From the NCBI GenBank assembly GCA_963635575.1, contig CAVHFU010000010.1, positions 1 through 39,041 of the forward strand: a stretch of DNA of 39,041 nt, read 5' to 3'. Position numbers and translations under genes: made by a program. Each line of letters begins with the position of its first letter. The stretch's first letter is position 1. Positions 16,291 through 25,285 of the stretch are shown piece after piece. The notes beneath the pieces were generated by a model. That model did not search any database and had not been told where the DNA came from. It was given only the letters and a program-made list of their open reading frames with translations. The stretch comes from RGIG9151 sp963635575. Its GTDB lineage: Bacteria > Bacillota > Clostridia > TANB77 > RGIG9151.

Positions 16291-16308
16291 ATGTTTTATC
16301 GTTTCTAA
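16291..16308 (+). CDS. Possible five-codon leader ORF
   Basis: ATG TTT TAT CGT TTC TAA preceded 9 bases upstream by a perfect AAGGAG, in the 66-base gap between rimI and the Lon-like gene. It is too short for homology and may be a relic start or a leader peptide. Confidence 0.2.
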   Translation: MFYRF

Positions 16309-16332
16309 ATAAAGATACGGAGGATGAGAGAT

Positions 16333-18747
16333 TTGAAAGAATTAGATTGCAAAGAATTAAAATTTTCCTGTGATGAATCGATGTTTAAATTTAAAACTAC
16401 AAAGGAAGTTACACCATCAAGAGAGATTATAGGTCAAGGCAAGACTGCTAAGGCTTTTGAGTTTGGTTTGAATGTTGGTGCCAAAGGATATCATATCTAT
16501 CTTTCCGGCTCTACTGGAACAGGTAAAACAAGTTTTGCAAAAGACTATGTCAAAAAGTTTGCAAAGAAAAGAGAAGTGCCTAACGACTGGGTATATGTGT
16601 ATAATTTTGATGATCCTAACCAACCTCTAGCTATAACTTTACCTGCCGGAAAAGGTAAAGAGTTTGTTAGCGATATGGAGGAATTCGTTAAAACCATATC
16701 TTCTGAGTTGCCAAAGGCTTTTGATAATAACGATTATGAAAATGAAAAGGGAAGAATTCTTCAAGAGTTCCAAGACCAAAGAACAGAATTAGTCGAAAAA
16801 CTTAATAAAATTGCTGAAAAGCAAGGATTTAAAGTTAAGACTACACCAAACGGAATTTATTTCTTGCCTATTATAAATGGTCAGGCACTCAGTGAAGAAG
16901 AATTTAACGATTTAGATGATCAAGTTAAAAATAGAATTATGGCTAAATCCGGAAAAGTTCAATTAAAAACTATGGAAACCATAAGAAGAATTAAGGAGCT
17001 TGAAAAAGAAACAGAAGATAGTATTGAAGAATGGGAAAATCAAACTGCTCTTTTTGCTGTTGGAGTGCATGTTGATGATTTGATGAGTAAATATAAAGAA
17101 TATCCTAAAATTGTTAATTACTTATATGAAGTTCAAAAAGATATTTTAGAGAATATAGATAAATTCGAAGAGGAAGATGTGCCTGATGAGGCACAAATGC
17201 TACTTCAAGGGATGCTAAAAAAGGATAACGAATCACCTACTAAAAATTATAAAGTTAATTTATTAGTAGACAATTCAAAAACAAAAGGTGCACCGATTGT
17301 TGTAGATTACAATCCTACTTTCTTTAATTTGGTTGGAAAGACTGAATATGATAACGAATTCGGAGCGATGACTACTGATTATACTAAGATTAAACCGGGA
17401 TTATTGCATAAAGCAAATGGTGGATATTTAATATTACAGGTTAAAGATGTTTTATTAAATCCTATGTCTTGGGAAGCATTAAAAAGATGTTTAAAGACCG
17501 GAGAAATACTTATTGAGAATATGAAGGATCAAATGACTGTTGTTCCTGTTTCGGCACTAAAGCCTGAACCAATACCTCTTAATGTTAAGGTGGTTTTGGT
17601 TGGAACGCCGGATATATATCATTTATTATGGGAAGCAGATGATGACTTTACAAAGTTATTTAAGGTAAAGGTAGAGTTTGAAGAAGAGATGGACAATACT
17701 AGCAGTAACATTAAAAAGCTTGTAGGTTTTGTTAGTGCTTTTTGCGAAAAAGACCAAACTTTACCGTTCGACCCTAGTGGTGTTGCGGCTGTTGTTGAAT
17801 ATGCTTCACAGCTTGCCGATGATCAAAAGAAATTATCTACTAAGTTTACCGATTTAATTCAAATTCTAACTGAAGCCTCTGCATGGGCTGCTACTGAAAA
17901 GGCTGAAACAGTTTCGAGGGAACATGTTAGAAGGGCTATGATTGAGAAATTAAATCGTGTAAATAACTATGACAAGAGAATGCAAGAAATGATTTTAGAT
18001 AATACTATTATGGTTGATACTATCGGTTCTACTGTTGGACAAATTAATGGTTTGTCAGTTTTAGACCTTGGCGACTGTATGTTTGGGAAACCTTCTAGAA
18101 TTACAGCTAATACTTTTATTGGTAAGGCCGGAATTGTGAATATAGAGAGAGAAGCAGATATGAGTGGAACATCTCATACTAAAGGTGTATTGATATTAAG
18201 TGCATACATAGGTGAAAAGTATGCACAAGATTTGCCACTAGCACTTACTGCAAGTCTATGCTTCGAGCAATTATATGGCGGAGTTGATGGTGATAGTGCA
18301 TCTAGTACAGAGATATATGCTATATTATCTAGCTTGTCTGATGCCCCTATTAACCAAGGAATAGCCGTTACTGGTTCTGTTAACCAAAAGGGTGAAATTC
18401 AACCAATTGGTGGAGCAACTCATAAAATTGAAGGTTTCTTTGATGTATGTAAAGCTAGAAAATTAACTGGAAGTCAAGGCGTAATGATACCTTACCAAAA
18501 TATAAAAAATCTTCATTTGAAAGATGAAGTTATAGAAGCGGTTAGAGAAGGGAAATTCCATATTTGGCCAGTCAAAACAATAGATGAAGGGATAGAAATT
18601 TTAACTGGTGTTCCTGCCGGAAAGAAAAAGAAAGATGGCACTTATCCTAAGGGGAGCATAAATGCAATGGTATATGATAAGTTAAGGAAATATGCTCTTA
18701 CTGTTGTCAATTTCGGAAAAGAAGAAGCCGGGACGAAGAAATATTAA
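16333..18747 (+). CDS. Lon-like ATP-dependent protease (AAA_32/LonC-type, YcbZ-related)
   Basis: 804-residue AAA+ protease. The N-terminal ATPase has Walker A GSTGTGKT at 59-66; a long helical insertion (about 130-280, coiled-coil rich) interrupts the ATPase module. The C-terminal Lon-type protease domain has Ser655 in DGDSAS and Lys698 in ATHKIEG, 43 residues apart exactly as in E. coli Lon (S679/K722), so the catalytic dyad is intact. An in-frame ATG at 16324 touches GGAGG (16319-16323) with no spacer. The TTG at 16333, nine bases after that site, is therefore the likely start. It lacks the N-terminal LON substrate domain, as in the LonB/LonC groups. It is cytosolic; substrates are unknown. 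Confidence 0.92.
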   Translation: MKELDCKELKFSCDESMFKFKTTKEVTPSREIIGQGKTAKAFEFGLNVGAKGYHIYLSGSTGTGKTSFAKDYVKKFAKKREVPNDWVYVYNFDDPNQPLAITLPAGKGKEFVSDMEEFVKTISSELPKAFDNNDYENEKGRILQEFQDQRTELVEKLNKIAEKQGFKVKTTPNGIYFLPIINGQALSEEEFNDLDDQVKNRIMAKSGKVQLKTMETIRRIKELEKETEDSIEEWENQTALFAVGVHVDDLMSKYKEYPKIVNYLYEVQKDILENIDKFEEEDVPDEAQMLLQGMLKKDNESPTKNYKVNLLVDNSKTKGAPIVVDYNPTFFNLVGKTEYDNEFGAMTTDYTKIKPGLLHKANGGYLILQVKDVLLNPMSWEALKRCLKTGEILIENMKDQMTVVPVSALKPEPIPLNVKVVLVGTPDIYHLLWEADDDFTKLFKVKVEFEEEMDNTSSNIKKLVGFVSAFCEKDQTLPFDPSGVAAVVEYASQLADDQKKLSTKFTDLIQILTEASAWAATEKAETVSREHVRRAMIEKLNRVNNYDKRMQEMILDNTIMVDTIGSTVGQINGLSVLDLGDCMFGKPSRITANTFIGKAGIVNIEREADMSGTSHTKGVLILSAYIGEKYAQDLPLALTASLCFEQLYGGVDGDSASSTEIYAILSSLSDAPINQGIAVTGSVNQKGEIQPIGGATHKIEGFFDVCKARKLTGSQGVMIPYQNIKNLHLKDEVIEAVREGKFHIWPVKTIDEGIEILTGVPAGKKKKDGTYPKGSINAMVYDKLRKYALTVVNFGKEEAGTKKY

Positions 18748-18757
18748 GATGGTTAGT

Positions 18758-18783
18758 AAAAGGGCAGAAGAATCTGTCCTTTT
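18758..18783 (+). terminator. Intrinsic terminator after Lon-like gene
   Basis: 11-bp stem AAAAGGGCAGA / TCTGTCCTTTT with loop AGAA, ten bases past the stop. Confidence 0.8.
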
Positions 18784-18837
18784 ATAGTAGGAATTTTGTT
18801 ATTTTTGTAAAATTATTAATACTAGGAGGAGCAGAAA

Positions 18838-19311
18838 ATGAAAATATTTACCAAAAAGATTTCTGAAAGTGGAACTGAATTTAAGGGAGAGATGGAACTT
18901 GAAACTTTTTCTAATAACGGAGACAAATTAAAAATGACTAAACCTGTTTCTTTTGAGGGAGTACTTAAAAAGGGTGACGATTTTGTTGAAGTTAGTGGAA
19001 AAATAAGTTTAGAATATACTACTGCTTGCCACTTATGTGGAACAGAATTTAAGCGCAATGATGCAATTGATGTGTTTGAAATTTACAGAAGAGAGCCTAC
19101 TGAAGATGAGTATAAACTTACTGGTGATGAAATAGAACTTGATGAAATGATTTTAGACAATTTAAGACTAAACCTTCCTGTTAGGTTTTTATGCAAGGAT
19201 GACTGCAAAGGTGTTTGCACAAAATGTGGCAAGAATTTAAATTTTGAAAAATGTGAGTGCGTTGAAGAGGTAAGACCTTCTCCGTTTGATATTTTAAAAG
19301 ATAGAATGTAA
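18838..19311 (+). CDS. DUF177 / YceD-family protein
   Basis: 157-residue member of the DUF177 (YceD) family, linked in bacteria to 23S rRNA accumulation and usually encoded directly before rpmF (ribosomal protein L32). Seen: a beta-rich first half, a CHLCGTEF pair near residue 63 and the C-terminal CKDDCKGVCTKCGKNLN segment near residue 118, typical of the family. A good AGGAGGAG site precedes the ATG. It is odd here in having no rpmF: the next gene, 100 bases on, is atpB. The protein function is family knowledge only. Confidence 0.85.
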   Translation: MKIFTKKISESGTEFKGEMELETFSNNGDKLKMTKPVSFEGVLKKGDDFVEVSGKISLEYTTACHLCGTEFKRNDAIDVFEIYRREPTEDEYKLTGDEIELDEMILDNLRLNLPVRFLCKDDCKGVCTKCGKNLNFEKCECVEEVRPSPFDILKDRM

Positions 19312-19352
19312 TTAGATAAAATATTGAAAAATATATAATGTTTTCGGATTAT

Positions 19353-19383
19353 TTGACGATATTTTACTATGAAAAATTATAAT
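19353..19383 (+). promoter_or_regulatory. Possible promoter of the atp operon
   Basis: TTGACG (19353-19358) and TATAAT (19378-19383) with a 19-base spacer, 28 bases before atpB. The spacer is longer than ideal. Confidence 0.4.
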
Positions 19384-19410
19384 TTACTAATGAAAAGGTG
19401 AGATAAATAG

Positions 19411-20097
19411 ATGGAAGAAGAAATTGCAGTTCTTGCTAAAATTCCGGTTAGTATACCGTTTACAAGCATTTCTTTTAATATTGTAATTACCGAAGTAATA
19501 GTTACGTCTTGGATTATTATGGCGTTGCTTATATTATGGGCGTATTTAGCTACGAGAAAGTTAAAAGCTGTTCCGACGGGTTTGCAAAACTCGGCGGAAA
19601 TTGTTGTGGAAACAGTTAATAATTTCGTTAAGGGACTTATGGGTGAACATCATTATAGAGCATTCGCCCCATACATAGGAACACTAGGACTTTACTTATT
19701 ATTTTCAAATACGCTAGGAGCATTATTTTTTGCAAAGCCACCGACGAGAGATTTCTCTATTCCGGTAGCTCTGGCGATTATGACTATTACATTGGTTATT
19801 GGTTCAAGTATTAAATATAGAGGCGTTAAGGGATGGTTTAAGTCATTATTTCAACCTACTCCAATTATGTTCCCGTTTAATTTGCTTGAATACATAATAA
19901 AACCGTTGTCATTGTGTATGCGACTTTTTGGTAATATTTTAGGAGCGTACATTTTAATGCATATGTTAATTCATTTCCCTGTTGTACCGTCTTTGGCGTG
20001 TCTATACTTCGACTTGTTCGACGGCGGACTTCAGGCATTTGTGTTTGTCCTTTTAACTACTCTTTATGTCTCTGAGGCTATTGAGGTTGAGGAATAA
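19411..20097 (+). CDS. atpB: F-type ATP synthase subunit a
   Basis: Membrane stator subunit that forms the ion half-channels against the c-ring. It has 228 residues and five or six hydrophobic segments. The essential Arg171 lies in LSLCMRLFGNILGAYIL, and the final helix has LQAFVFVLLTTLYVSEAIE. The TTLYVSEA segment and length are normal for Bacillota. It is the first gene of the eight-gene operon; the usual atpI gene is absent between it and the DUF177 gene. The ATG follows AAAAGGTGAG. Confidence 0.96.
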   Translation: MEEEIAVLAKIPVSIPFTSISFNIVITEVIVTSWIIMALLILWAYLATRKLKAVPTGLQNSAEIVVETVNNFVKGLMGEHHYRAFAPYIGTLGLYLLFSNTLGALFFAKPPTRDFSIPVALAIMTITLVIGSSIKYRGVKGWFKSLFQPTPIMFPFNLLEYIIKPLSLCMRLFGNILGAYILMHMLIHFPVVPSLACLYFDLFDGGLQAFVFVLLTTLYVSEAIEVEE

Positions 20098-20119
20098 TTT
20101 TTGAAAGGTGGTGGAATAA

Positions 20120-20332
20120 ATGGTAACAACAGGAGCAATTGCAGCTGCAATCGCAGTTTTCACAGGTATTGGTGCCGGAGTTGGTATCGGTATTGCTACA
20201 GGTAAGGCCGTTGAAGCTGTTTCAAGACAACCTGAAGCAAGTGGAAAGATTCAAACAGTTTTATTGTTAGGTGCAGCGTTAGCTGAAGCTACAGCTATTT
20301 ACGGCTTAGTTATAGCACTTATGGTAAAATAG
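20120..20332 (+). CDS. atpE: F-type ATP synthase subunit c
   Basis: 70-residue hairpin proteolipid of the rotor ring: two hydrophobic helices joined by the polar loop RQPEASGK (residues 36-43). The ion-binding carboxylate is Glu56 in ALAEATAIYG. Compared with the Na+-binding c-subunit of Ilyobacter, the equivalents of Gln32 and Ser66 are Ile23 and Ala57 here, so the Na+ signature is incomplete and H+ coupling is more likely (inference). It is rich in Ala and Gly, with a strong AAAGGTGG site before the ATG. A 12-bp hairpin follows the gene. Confidence 0.97.
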   Translation: MVTTGAIAAAIAVFTGIGAGVGIGIATGKAVEAVSRQPEASGKIQTVLLLGAALAEATAIYGLVIALMVK

Positions 20333-20344
20333 TTAAAAATTATC

Positions 20345-20371
20345 CGGACAGGGCAACTCTTGCCTTGTCCG
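20345..20371 (+). promoter_or_regulatory. Intercistronic hairpin between atpE and atpF
   Basis: Perfect 12-bp stem CGGACAGGGCAA / TTGCCTTGTCCG (one G-U) around CTC, 13 bases after atpE. No T-run follows directly, so it is more likely an mRNA-stabilising or processing element, or a leaky terminator favouring subunit c, than a full stop. Confidence 0.6.
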
Positions 20372-20402
20372 AAAAAAGATTTTTTAAAAGTGGGTGTGAA
20401 TA

Positions 20403-20894
20403 ATGTTCAAATTTGATGAAGCATTTTTTTCAAATTTTTTTATAACGATAATAAATTTATTGGTTTTGTTCTTTATATTAAAGAAGCTTTTATTTAAACC
20501 GGTTACTAATTTTATAGATAACAGAAATGGAAAGATAGAAGAAGCGATAAATTCTGCTAATTCTCTAAAAGAAGAAGTGGAAAATATGAAACAAGAATAT
20601 GAGGATAAATTAAAGGGTGCCGGAGAAGAGGGTAAGAAAATTGTGGAAGAATACAGAGACAGGGCTAGTGTAGAGTATACTTCTGCAATAGATACAGCTA
20701 AACGTGATGCTCAAAAAATTATCGAAGATGCTAGACGTGAAATTGATGTTGAAAAAGATAAGGCTATTGCTGAACTTAAACAAGAAGTAGGAAATCTTGT
20801 TGTTACAGCGAGTGAAAAAGTAATTAAGAAGAATATGGATACAGAAACTAACAGAAAAATTATTTCAGAATTTATTGATTCCGGAGTTGCATAG
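20403..20894 (+). CDS. atpF: F-type ATP synthase subunit b
   Basis: Peripheral stalk subunit, 163 residues. It has a short N-terminus, one membrane helix (about 8-28, FFITIINLLVLFFILKKLLF), then the PVTNFIDNRNGKIEEAI start of a long charged coiled coil that dimerises and reaches delta and alpha. The PVTxFIDxR element after the membrane helix is characteristic. The ATG follows GTGGGTGTG, a modest ribosome site. It lies 14 bases before atpH. Confidence 0.95.
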   Translation: MFKFDEAFFSNFFITIINLLVLFFILKKLLFKPVTNFIDNRNGKIEEAINSANSLKEEVENMKQEYEDKLKGAGEEGKKIVEEYRDRASVEYTSAIDTAKRDAQKIIEDARREIDVEKDKAIAELKQEVGNLVVTASEKVIKKNMDTETNRKIISEFIDSGVA

Positions 20895-20908
20895 AAGGGG
20901 ATGAGGTT

Positions 20909-21424
20909 ATGTCAGCAATTGAAAGAAGATATGCTGTGGCTTTAATGGATGCACTAAAAGTAAAAGACGAACAGCTTAAAGCAGATAAGGATTTGGCAGA
21001 ATTTGCATATATGTTTAATAATAATTTGCAATTTAAAAAGATTTTGCTTGACCCAAGACTAGAACCACGACTTAAGTCAGATGTGGTAAAGGAGATTTTT
21101 GTTGATAATAACCCGATGCTTGTTAGCTTTATAAGTTTACTAATAGATAAGAATAGGATTAAATACATTGATGGTATTTCAAAAGAATACAGTGAACTGG
21201 CAAGAAACAAGAATAATGAAATTAAATTAAAAATTATCAGTGCAACCGGATTAACTGACGATGAAATTAACGGTATAACCGATAAATATAAAAAAGTTTA
21301 TAATGCAGCAAATGTAAGTTATGAGCAATTTATAGATGAAAGTGTTATTGGTGGAGTAAAAGTCATAATAGGAAATAAAGTATATGATGGAACAATAAAG
21401 ACTCAGCTTAATAATATGCTGTAA
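20909..21424 (+). CDS. atpH: F-type ATP synthase subunit delta
   Basis: Links the peripheral stalk to the top of the F1 head. It has 171 residues, with the N-terminal helical domain starting IERRYAVALMDAL and the C-terminal DESVIGGVKVIIGNKVYDGTIKTQLNNM segment, both family signatures. It is 14 bases after atpF and 13 bases before atpA. Sequence is poorly conserved in the middle, as usual for this subunit. The ATG follows GGGGATGAGG. Confidence 0.95.
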   Translation: MSAIERRYAVALMDALKVKDEQLKADKDLAEFAYMFNNNLQFKKILLDPRLEPRLKSDVVKEIFVDNNPMLVSFISLLIDKNRIKYIDGISKEYSELARNKNNEIKLKIISATGLTDDEINGITDKYKKVYNAANVSYEQFIDESVIGGVKVIIGNKVYDGTIKTQLNNML

Positions 21425-21437
21425 GGAGGAGATTAGT

Positions 21438-22949
21438 TTGACAATAAAACCTGAAGAGATCAGTGAAATATTGAGAAAACAAATTGAAAACTATGAAACT
21501 ACAATAAAAACTGATGAAGTAGGATACGTAATTCAAGCCGGAGACGGTGTTGCTAAAGTCTATGGCTTAGACGATTGTATGTGTGGAGAGCTTATAGATT
21601 TCGGAGACGGAATCTTAGGAATGGCGATGAACCTTGAAGAGGACAGCGTCGGATGCGTTCTGCTTGGGGGAGAAAAAACTGTAAAAGAAGGAACAGAAGC
21701 TAAACGTACTGGCCGTTCGGTTAGTATTCCGGTTGGTGAAGGAATTATAGGAAGAGTTATTGATTCTATCGGCCGTCCGATTGATGGACTTGGCGATTAT
21801 AAGGTCGAAGGATACCGTGATGTTGAATTCTTAGCACCTGGTGTTACAACTCGTGAATCAGTAAATAAACCATTACAAACAGGAATTTTAGCTATTGACT
21901 CAATGGTTCCGATTGGACGTGGCCAGAGAGAATTAATCATAGGTGATAGGCAAACAGGTAAGACTGCTATTGCGATAGATACAATTATTAACCAAAAGGG
22001 ACAAGATGTTATTTGTATATATGTTGCAATTGGTCAAAAAGGTTCATCTGTTGCAGGTGTAGTTGAAACATTAAAGAGGCATGGCGCTATGGATTATACA
22101 ATAGTAGTATCTTCTACAGCGAGTGACCTTGCACCGGCACAATATATCGCACCATATGCCGGATGTGCTATTGCCGAATACTTTATGTATGAAAAAGGCA
22201 AAGATGTTTTAATAGTATATGATGATTTATCTAAACACGCACAGGCTTATCGTGCAATGTCTTTGATACTTCGTCGTCCGCCTGGACGTGAAGCATATCC
22301 GGGAGATGTTTTCTATCTTCATTCAAGATTGCTTGAACGTGCTGCGAAAATGGATAAAGCGCATGGCGGTGGTTCTATAACTGCATTACCTATCATAGAG
22401 ACATTGGCGGGAGATATTTCTGCATATATTCCGACAAACGTTATTTCAATTACTGATGGCCAGATTTATCTAGAGAGTGAATTGTTCTTTGCCGGTCAAA
22501 GACCAGCGGTTAATGCCGGACTTTCTGTATCTCGTGTTGGTGGTTCAGCACAGATTAAAGCTATGAAGAAACTTGCAGGAAGAATAAGAATTGATTTGGC
22601 ACAATATCGTGAACTTGCTGCGTTTGCACAGTTTGGTTCAGACTTAGATAAATTTACAAAGGATAAATTAACACAAGGTCAACGTACAGTTGAAACTTTA
22701 AAACAACAACAATATGCAACATTGCCGGTTGAAAAACAAGTTGTAATTTTGTATGCAGTTGTTAATGGACATTTATCTGACATAGAAGTAAAAGATGTTG
22801 GAAGATTTAATATGGGTCTTGTAAAGCACGTTGAAGAAAAGGCTCCTGAGATTTTACAATCTATATCTGAAACTAAGGAGTTGAAACCAGAAATGGAAGA
22901 AAAATTACTTAAAGCTATTGATGACTTTAAGACTTGGTTTAAGGTGTAG
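21438..22949 (+). CDS. atpA: F-type ATP synthase subunit alpha
   Basis: Non-catalytic nucleotide-binding subunit of F1, 503 residues. It has the N-terminal beta-barrel, P-loop GDRQTGKT at about 169-176, a VYDDLSKHAQAYR segment and the signature PAVNAGLSVSRVGGSAQ. The C-terminal helical domain has QYRELAAFAQFGSDLD. It starts with TTG after GGAGGAG. It is complete, with no unusual residues seen at the nucleotide site. Confidence 0.98.
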   Translation: MTIKPEEISEILRKQIENYETTIKTDEVGYVIQAGDGVAKVYGLDDCMCGELIDFGDGILGMAMNLEEDSVGCVLLGGEKTVKEGTEAKRTGRSVSIPVGEGIIGRVIDSIGRPIDGLGDYKVEGYRDVEFLAPGVTTRESVNKPLQTGILAIDSMVPIGRGQRELIIGDRQTGKTAIAIDTIINQKGQDVICIYVAIGQKGSSVAGVVETLKRHGAMDYTIVVSSTASDLAPAQYIAPYAGCAIAEYFMYEKGKDVLIVYDDLSKHAQAYRAMSLILRRPPGREAYPGDVFYLHSRLLERAAKMDKAHGGGSITALPIIETLAGDISAYIPTNVISITDGQIYLESELFFAGQRPAVNAGLSVSRVGGSAQIKAMKKLAGRIRIDLAQYRELAAFAQFGSDLDKFTKDKLTQGQRTVETLKQQQYATLPVEKQVVILYAVVNGHLSDIEVKDVGRFNMGLVKHVEEKAPEILQSISETKELKPEMEEKLLKAIDDFKTWFKV

Positions 22950-22972
22950 ACAAATTTGTGAGGTGAAATAGG

Positions 22973-23839
22973 TTGGCTAATGCACGTGAGATTAAGCTTA
23001 GAATTAAGGGTATTAATGAAACTAAAAAAATAACTAAAGCTATGAAGCTAATATCTGCCTCTAAGCTTAAAAAAGCAAAGCTTATGCACGAGGCAACATT
23101 GCCGTTTTTTAAGAAGGTTCAAGACATAATGACTGATATTTTGGCACATATGCCTGATATCGAGACTGTGTATTTTGATAAGAGAGAAAATAAGAAAAAC
23201 AGAAAAATCGGATACATAGTTGTTGCATCTGATAAAGGGTTAAATGGTGGATTTAATCATAATATCATAAAACTTGCAGACAGCATAATCGACAAGAAAA
23301 ATTCAGTTGTATTTCCAATAGGAAATGTTGTATTAAACCACGTCTTAAAAGAGGGTTATGAAGTTATCCAAGATTTTGGGTATAATGGAGAAATAAATGA
23401 TATAGCAGTTTCACAAGAAATAGCTAATCATTTAATAGATATGTATAAATTAGAGATGATTGATGAATTACATCTTGTATTTACAGAAATGGAATCAGCA
23501 CTTAGCTTAAAGCCAAGAGTAATTAAACTTTTGCCACTAGAAAAGGGAGAAGTTATAAATCCGGAAAAGAAAGCTGACGAGTTTATGAAATTAGAACTCG
23601 AGCCTACTCCGGAAACTGTACTTAATGTTTTGGCATCTAAGTATGTTAAAGGAATATTGTATTCAGGCTTGATAGAATCATACGTTAGTGAACATTCTGC
23701 TAGAATGAATGCAATGGATAATGCGACAAGCAATGCTGAAAAGATGATTAAGAAGCTTACATTAAATTATAATAGAGCAAGACAAGCTGCGATTACACAG
23801 GAAATTTCAGAAATTGTCGGTGGTGCGGCTAACGTTTAG
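22973..23839 (+). CDS. atpG: F-type ATP synthase subunit gamma
   Basis: Central rotor shaft, 288 residues. The N-terminal helix has ANAREIKLRIKGINETKKITKAMKLISASKL, the Rossmann-like middle has VVASDKGLNGGFNHNI, and the C-terminal helix ends with HSARMNAMDNATSNAEKMIKKLTLNYNRARQAAITQEISEIVGGA. Both conserved ends are intact. It starts with TTG after GAGGTG. It lies 23 bases after atpA and 31 before atpD. Confidence 0.97.
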   Translation: MANAREIKLRIKGINETKKITKAMKLISASKLKKAKLMHEATLPFFKKVQDIMTDILAHMPDIETVYFDKRENKKNRKIGYIVVASDKGLNGGFNHNIIKLADSIIDKKNSVVFPIGNVVLNHVLKEGYEVIQDFGYNGEINDIAVSQEIANHLIDMYKLEMIDELHLVFTEMESALSLKPRVIKLLPLEKGEVINPEKKADEFMKLELEPTPETVLNVLASKYVKGILYSGLIESYVSEHSARMNAMDNATSNAEKMIKKLTLNYNRARQAAITQEISEIVGGAANV

Positions 23840-23870
23840 AAAGTAGTAGTATAAAAAGGAGTGGTTATTT

Positions 23871-25262
23871 GTGGGAGAAGGAAAAATAACGCAGGTTATT
23901 GGTGCGGTATTAGATGTAAGATTTGAGAAAGAGGAATTGCCTTCTTTATATAATGCGATTCATATTCCATTTGGTGATTTTTATATAGTAGCAGAAGTTA
24001 TGCAACACTTAGGTAATGATACTGTACGTTGCGTAGCTATGTCTGCAACAGAAGGATTAAAAAGAGGAATGAAAGCGATAGATACAGGTGCACCTATTAC
24101 TGTTCCGGTTGGAGATGAAGTTTTAGGAAGAGTTTTTAATGTGCTAGGAGAACCGGTTGATGACTTGGGTGACCCTCATTCGACAGATAAATGGGCAATC
24201 CACAGAGATCCACCAACATTTACGGATCAAAAGCCTGTTACTGAAATTTTTGAAACAGGTATCAAGGTTATTGACTTACTTGCACCATACGCAAAAGGTG
24301 GAAAGATAGGACTATTCGGTGGTGCCGGTGTTGGCAAAACAGTTTTGATTCAAGAATTAATTAGAAATATAGCTACTCAACACGGTGGATATTCAGTATT
24401 TACCGGTGTTGGAGAACGTTCAAGAGAAGGTAACGATCTTTGGAATGAAATGAAAGAGTCTGGGGTTATCGAGAAAACAGCCTTAGTTTTCGGTCAGATG
24501 AATGAGCCTCCTGGAGCGAGAATGAGAGTTGCTTTAACAGGTCTTACAATGGCTGAATACTTTAGAGATGTTCAACATCAAGATGTACTTTTATTCGTAG
24601 ATAATATCTTCCGTTTTATACAGGCAGGTTCAGAAGTTTCTGCGTTACTTGGAAGAATTCCATCTGCCGTTGGTTACCAACCAACATTAACGACTGACGT
24701 TGGTGCTTTGCAAGAGAGAATTGCGTCTACAAAGAACGGTTCTATAACATCTGTTCAAGCTGTTTATGTTCCAGCCGATGACTATACAGACCCTGCTCCT
24801 GCGACTACGTTTGCGCACTTGGATGCAATTACTGCTTTATCAAGATCTATTTCAGAACTTGGTATTTATCCGGCTGTTGATCCACTCGAATCATCATCGA
24901 GAATTTTGGATCCTAGAATTGTCGGAGAAGAGCATTATAATACAGCAAGAAAAGTACAAGAAATGCTTCAAAGATATAAAGAACTTCAAGATATTATTGC
25001 TATCTTGGGTATGGACGAATTGTCTGATGAAGACAGACAATTAGTATTTAGAGCAAGAAAGATTCAAAGATACTTATCTCAACCTTTCTTCGTTGCAGAG
25101 CAGTTCTTAAATATACCTGGAAAATATGTCCCTATTAAAGATACAATTCGTGGATTTAAGGAAATTATTTCCGGTAATATGGATGAATATCCTGAAAGTG
25201 CTTTCTTTATGGCAGGACCAATTGAGGATGTTATAAAGAATGCAGAGAATATGAATAAATAG
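23871..25262 (+). CDS. atpD: F-type ATP synthase subunit beta
   Basis: Catalytic subunit of F1, 463 residues. P-loop GGAGVGKT lies near residue 150, with GVGERSREGNDL carrying the catalytic Glu. It also has ALVFGQMNEPPGARMRV, the DELSDEDRQLV segment and the ALLGRIPSAVGYQPTL signature. It starts with GTG after AAGGAGTGG. All expected motifs are present and the length is standard. Confidence 0.98.
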   Translation: MGEGKITQVIGAVLDVRFEKEELPSLYNAIHIPFGDFYIVAEVMQHLGNDTVRCVAMSATEGLKRGMKAIDTGAPITVPVGDEVLGRVFNVLGEPVDDLGDPHSTDKWAIHRDPPTFTDQKPVTEIFETGIKVIDLLAPYAKGGKIGLFGGAGVGKTVLIQELIRNIATQHGGYSVFTGVGERSREGNDLWNEMKESGVIEKTALVFGQMNEPPGARMRVALTGLTMAEYFRDVQHQDVLLFVDNIFRFIQAGSEVSALLGRIPSAVGYQPTLTTDVGALQERIASTKNGSITSVQAVYVPADDYTDPAPATTFAHLDAITALSRSISELGIYPAVDPLESSSRILDPRIVGEEHYNTARKVQEMLQRYKELQDIIAILGMDELSDEDRQLVFRARKIQRYLSQPFFVAEQFLNIPGKYVPIKDTIRGFKEIISGNMDEYPESAFFMAGPIEDVIKNAENMNK

Positions 25263-25285
25263 GTATTGTAGAAAGAGGGAAGACA

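Noticed and set aside
20120..20332. Na+-translocating ATP synthase
   Set aside because: Two of the key Na+ ligands in subunit c are replaced by Ile and Ala.
20345..20371. Full intrinsic terminator between atpE and atpF
   Set aside because: No T-run directly after the stem, and the operon plainly continues.
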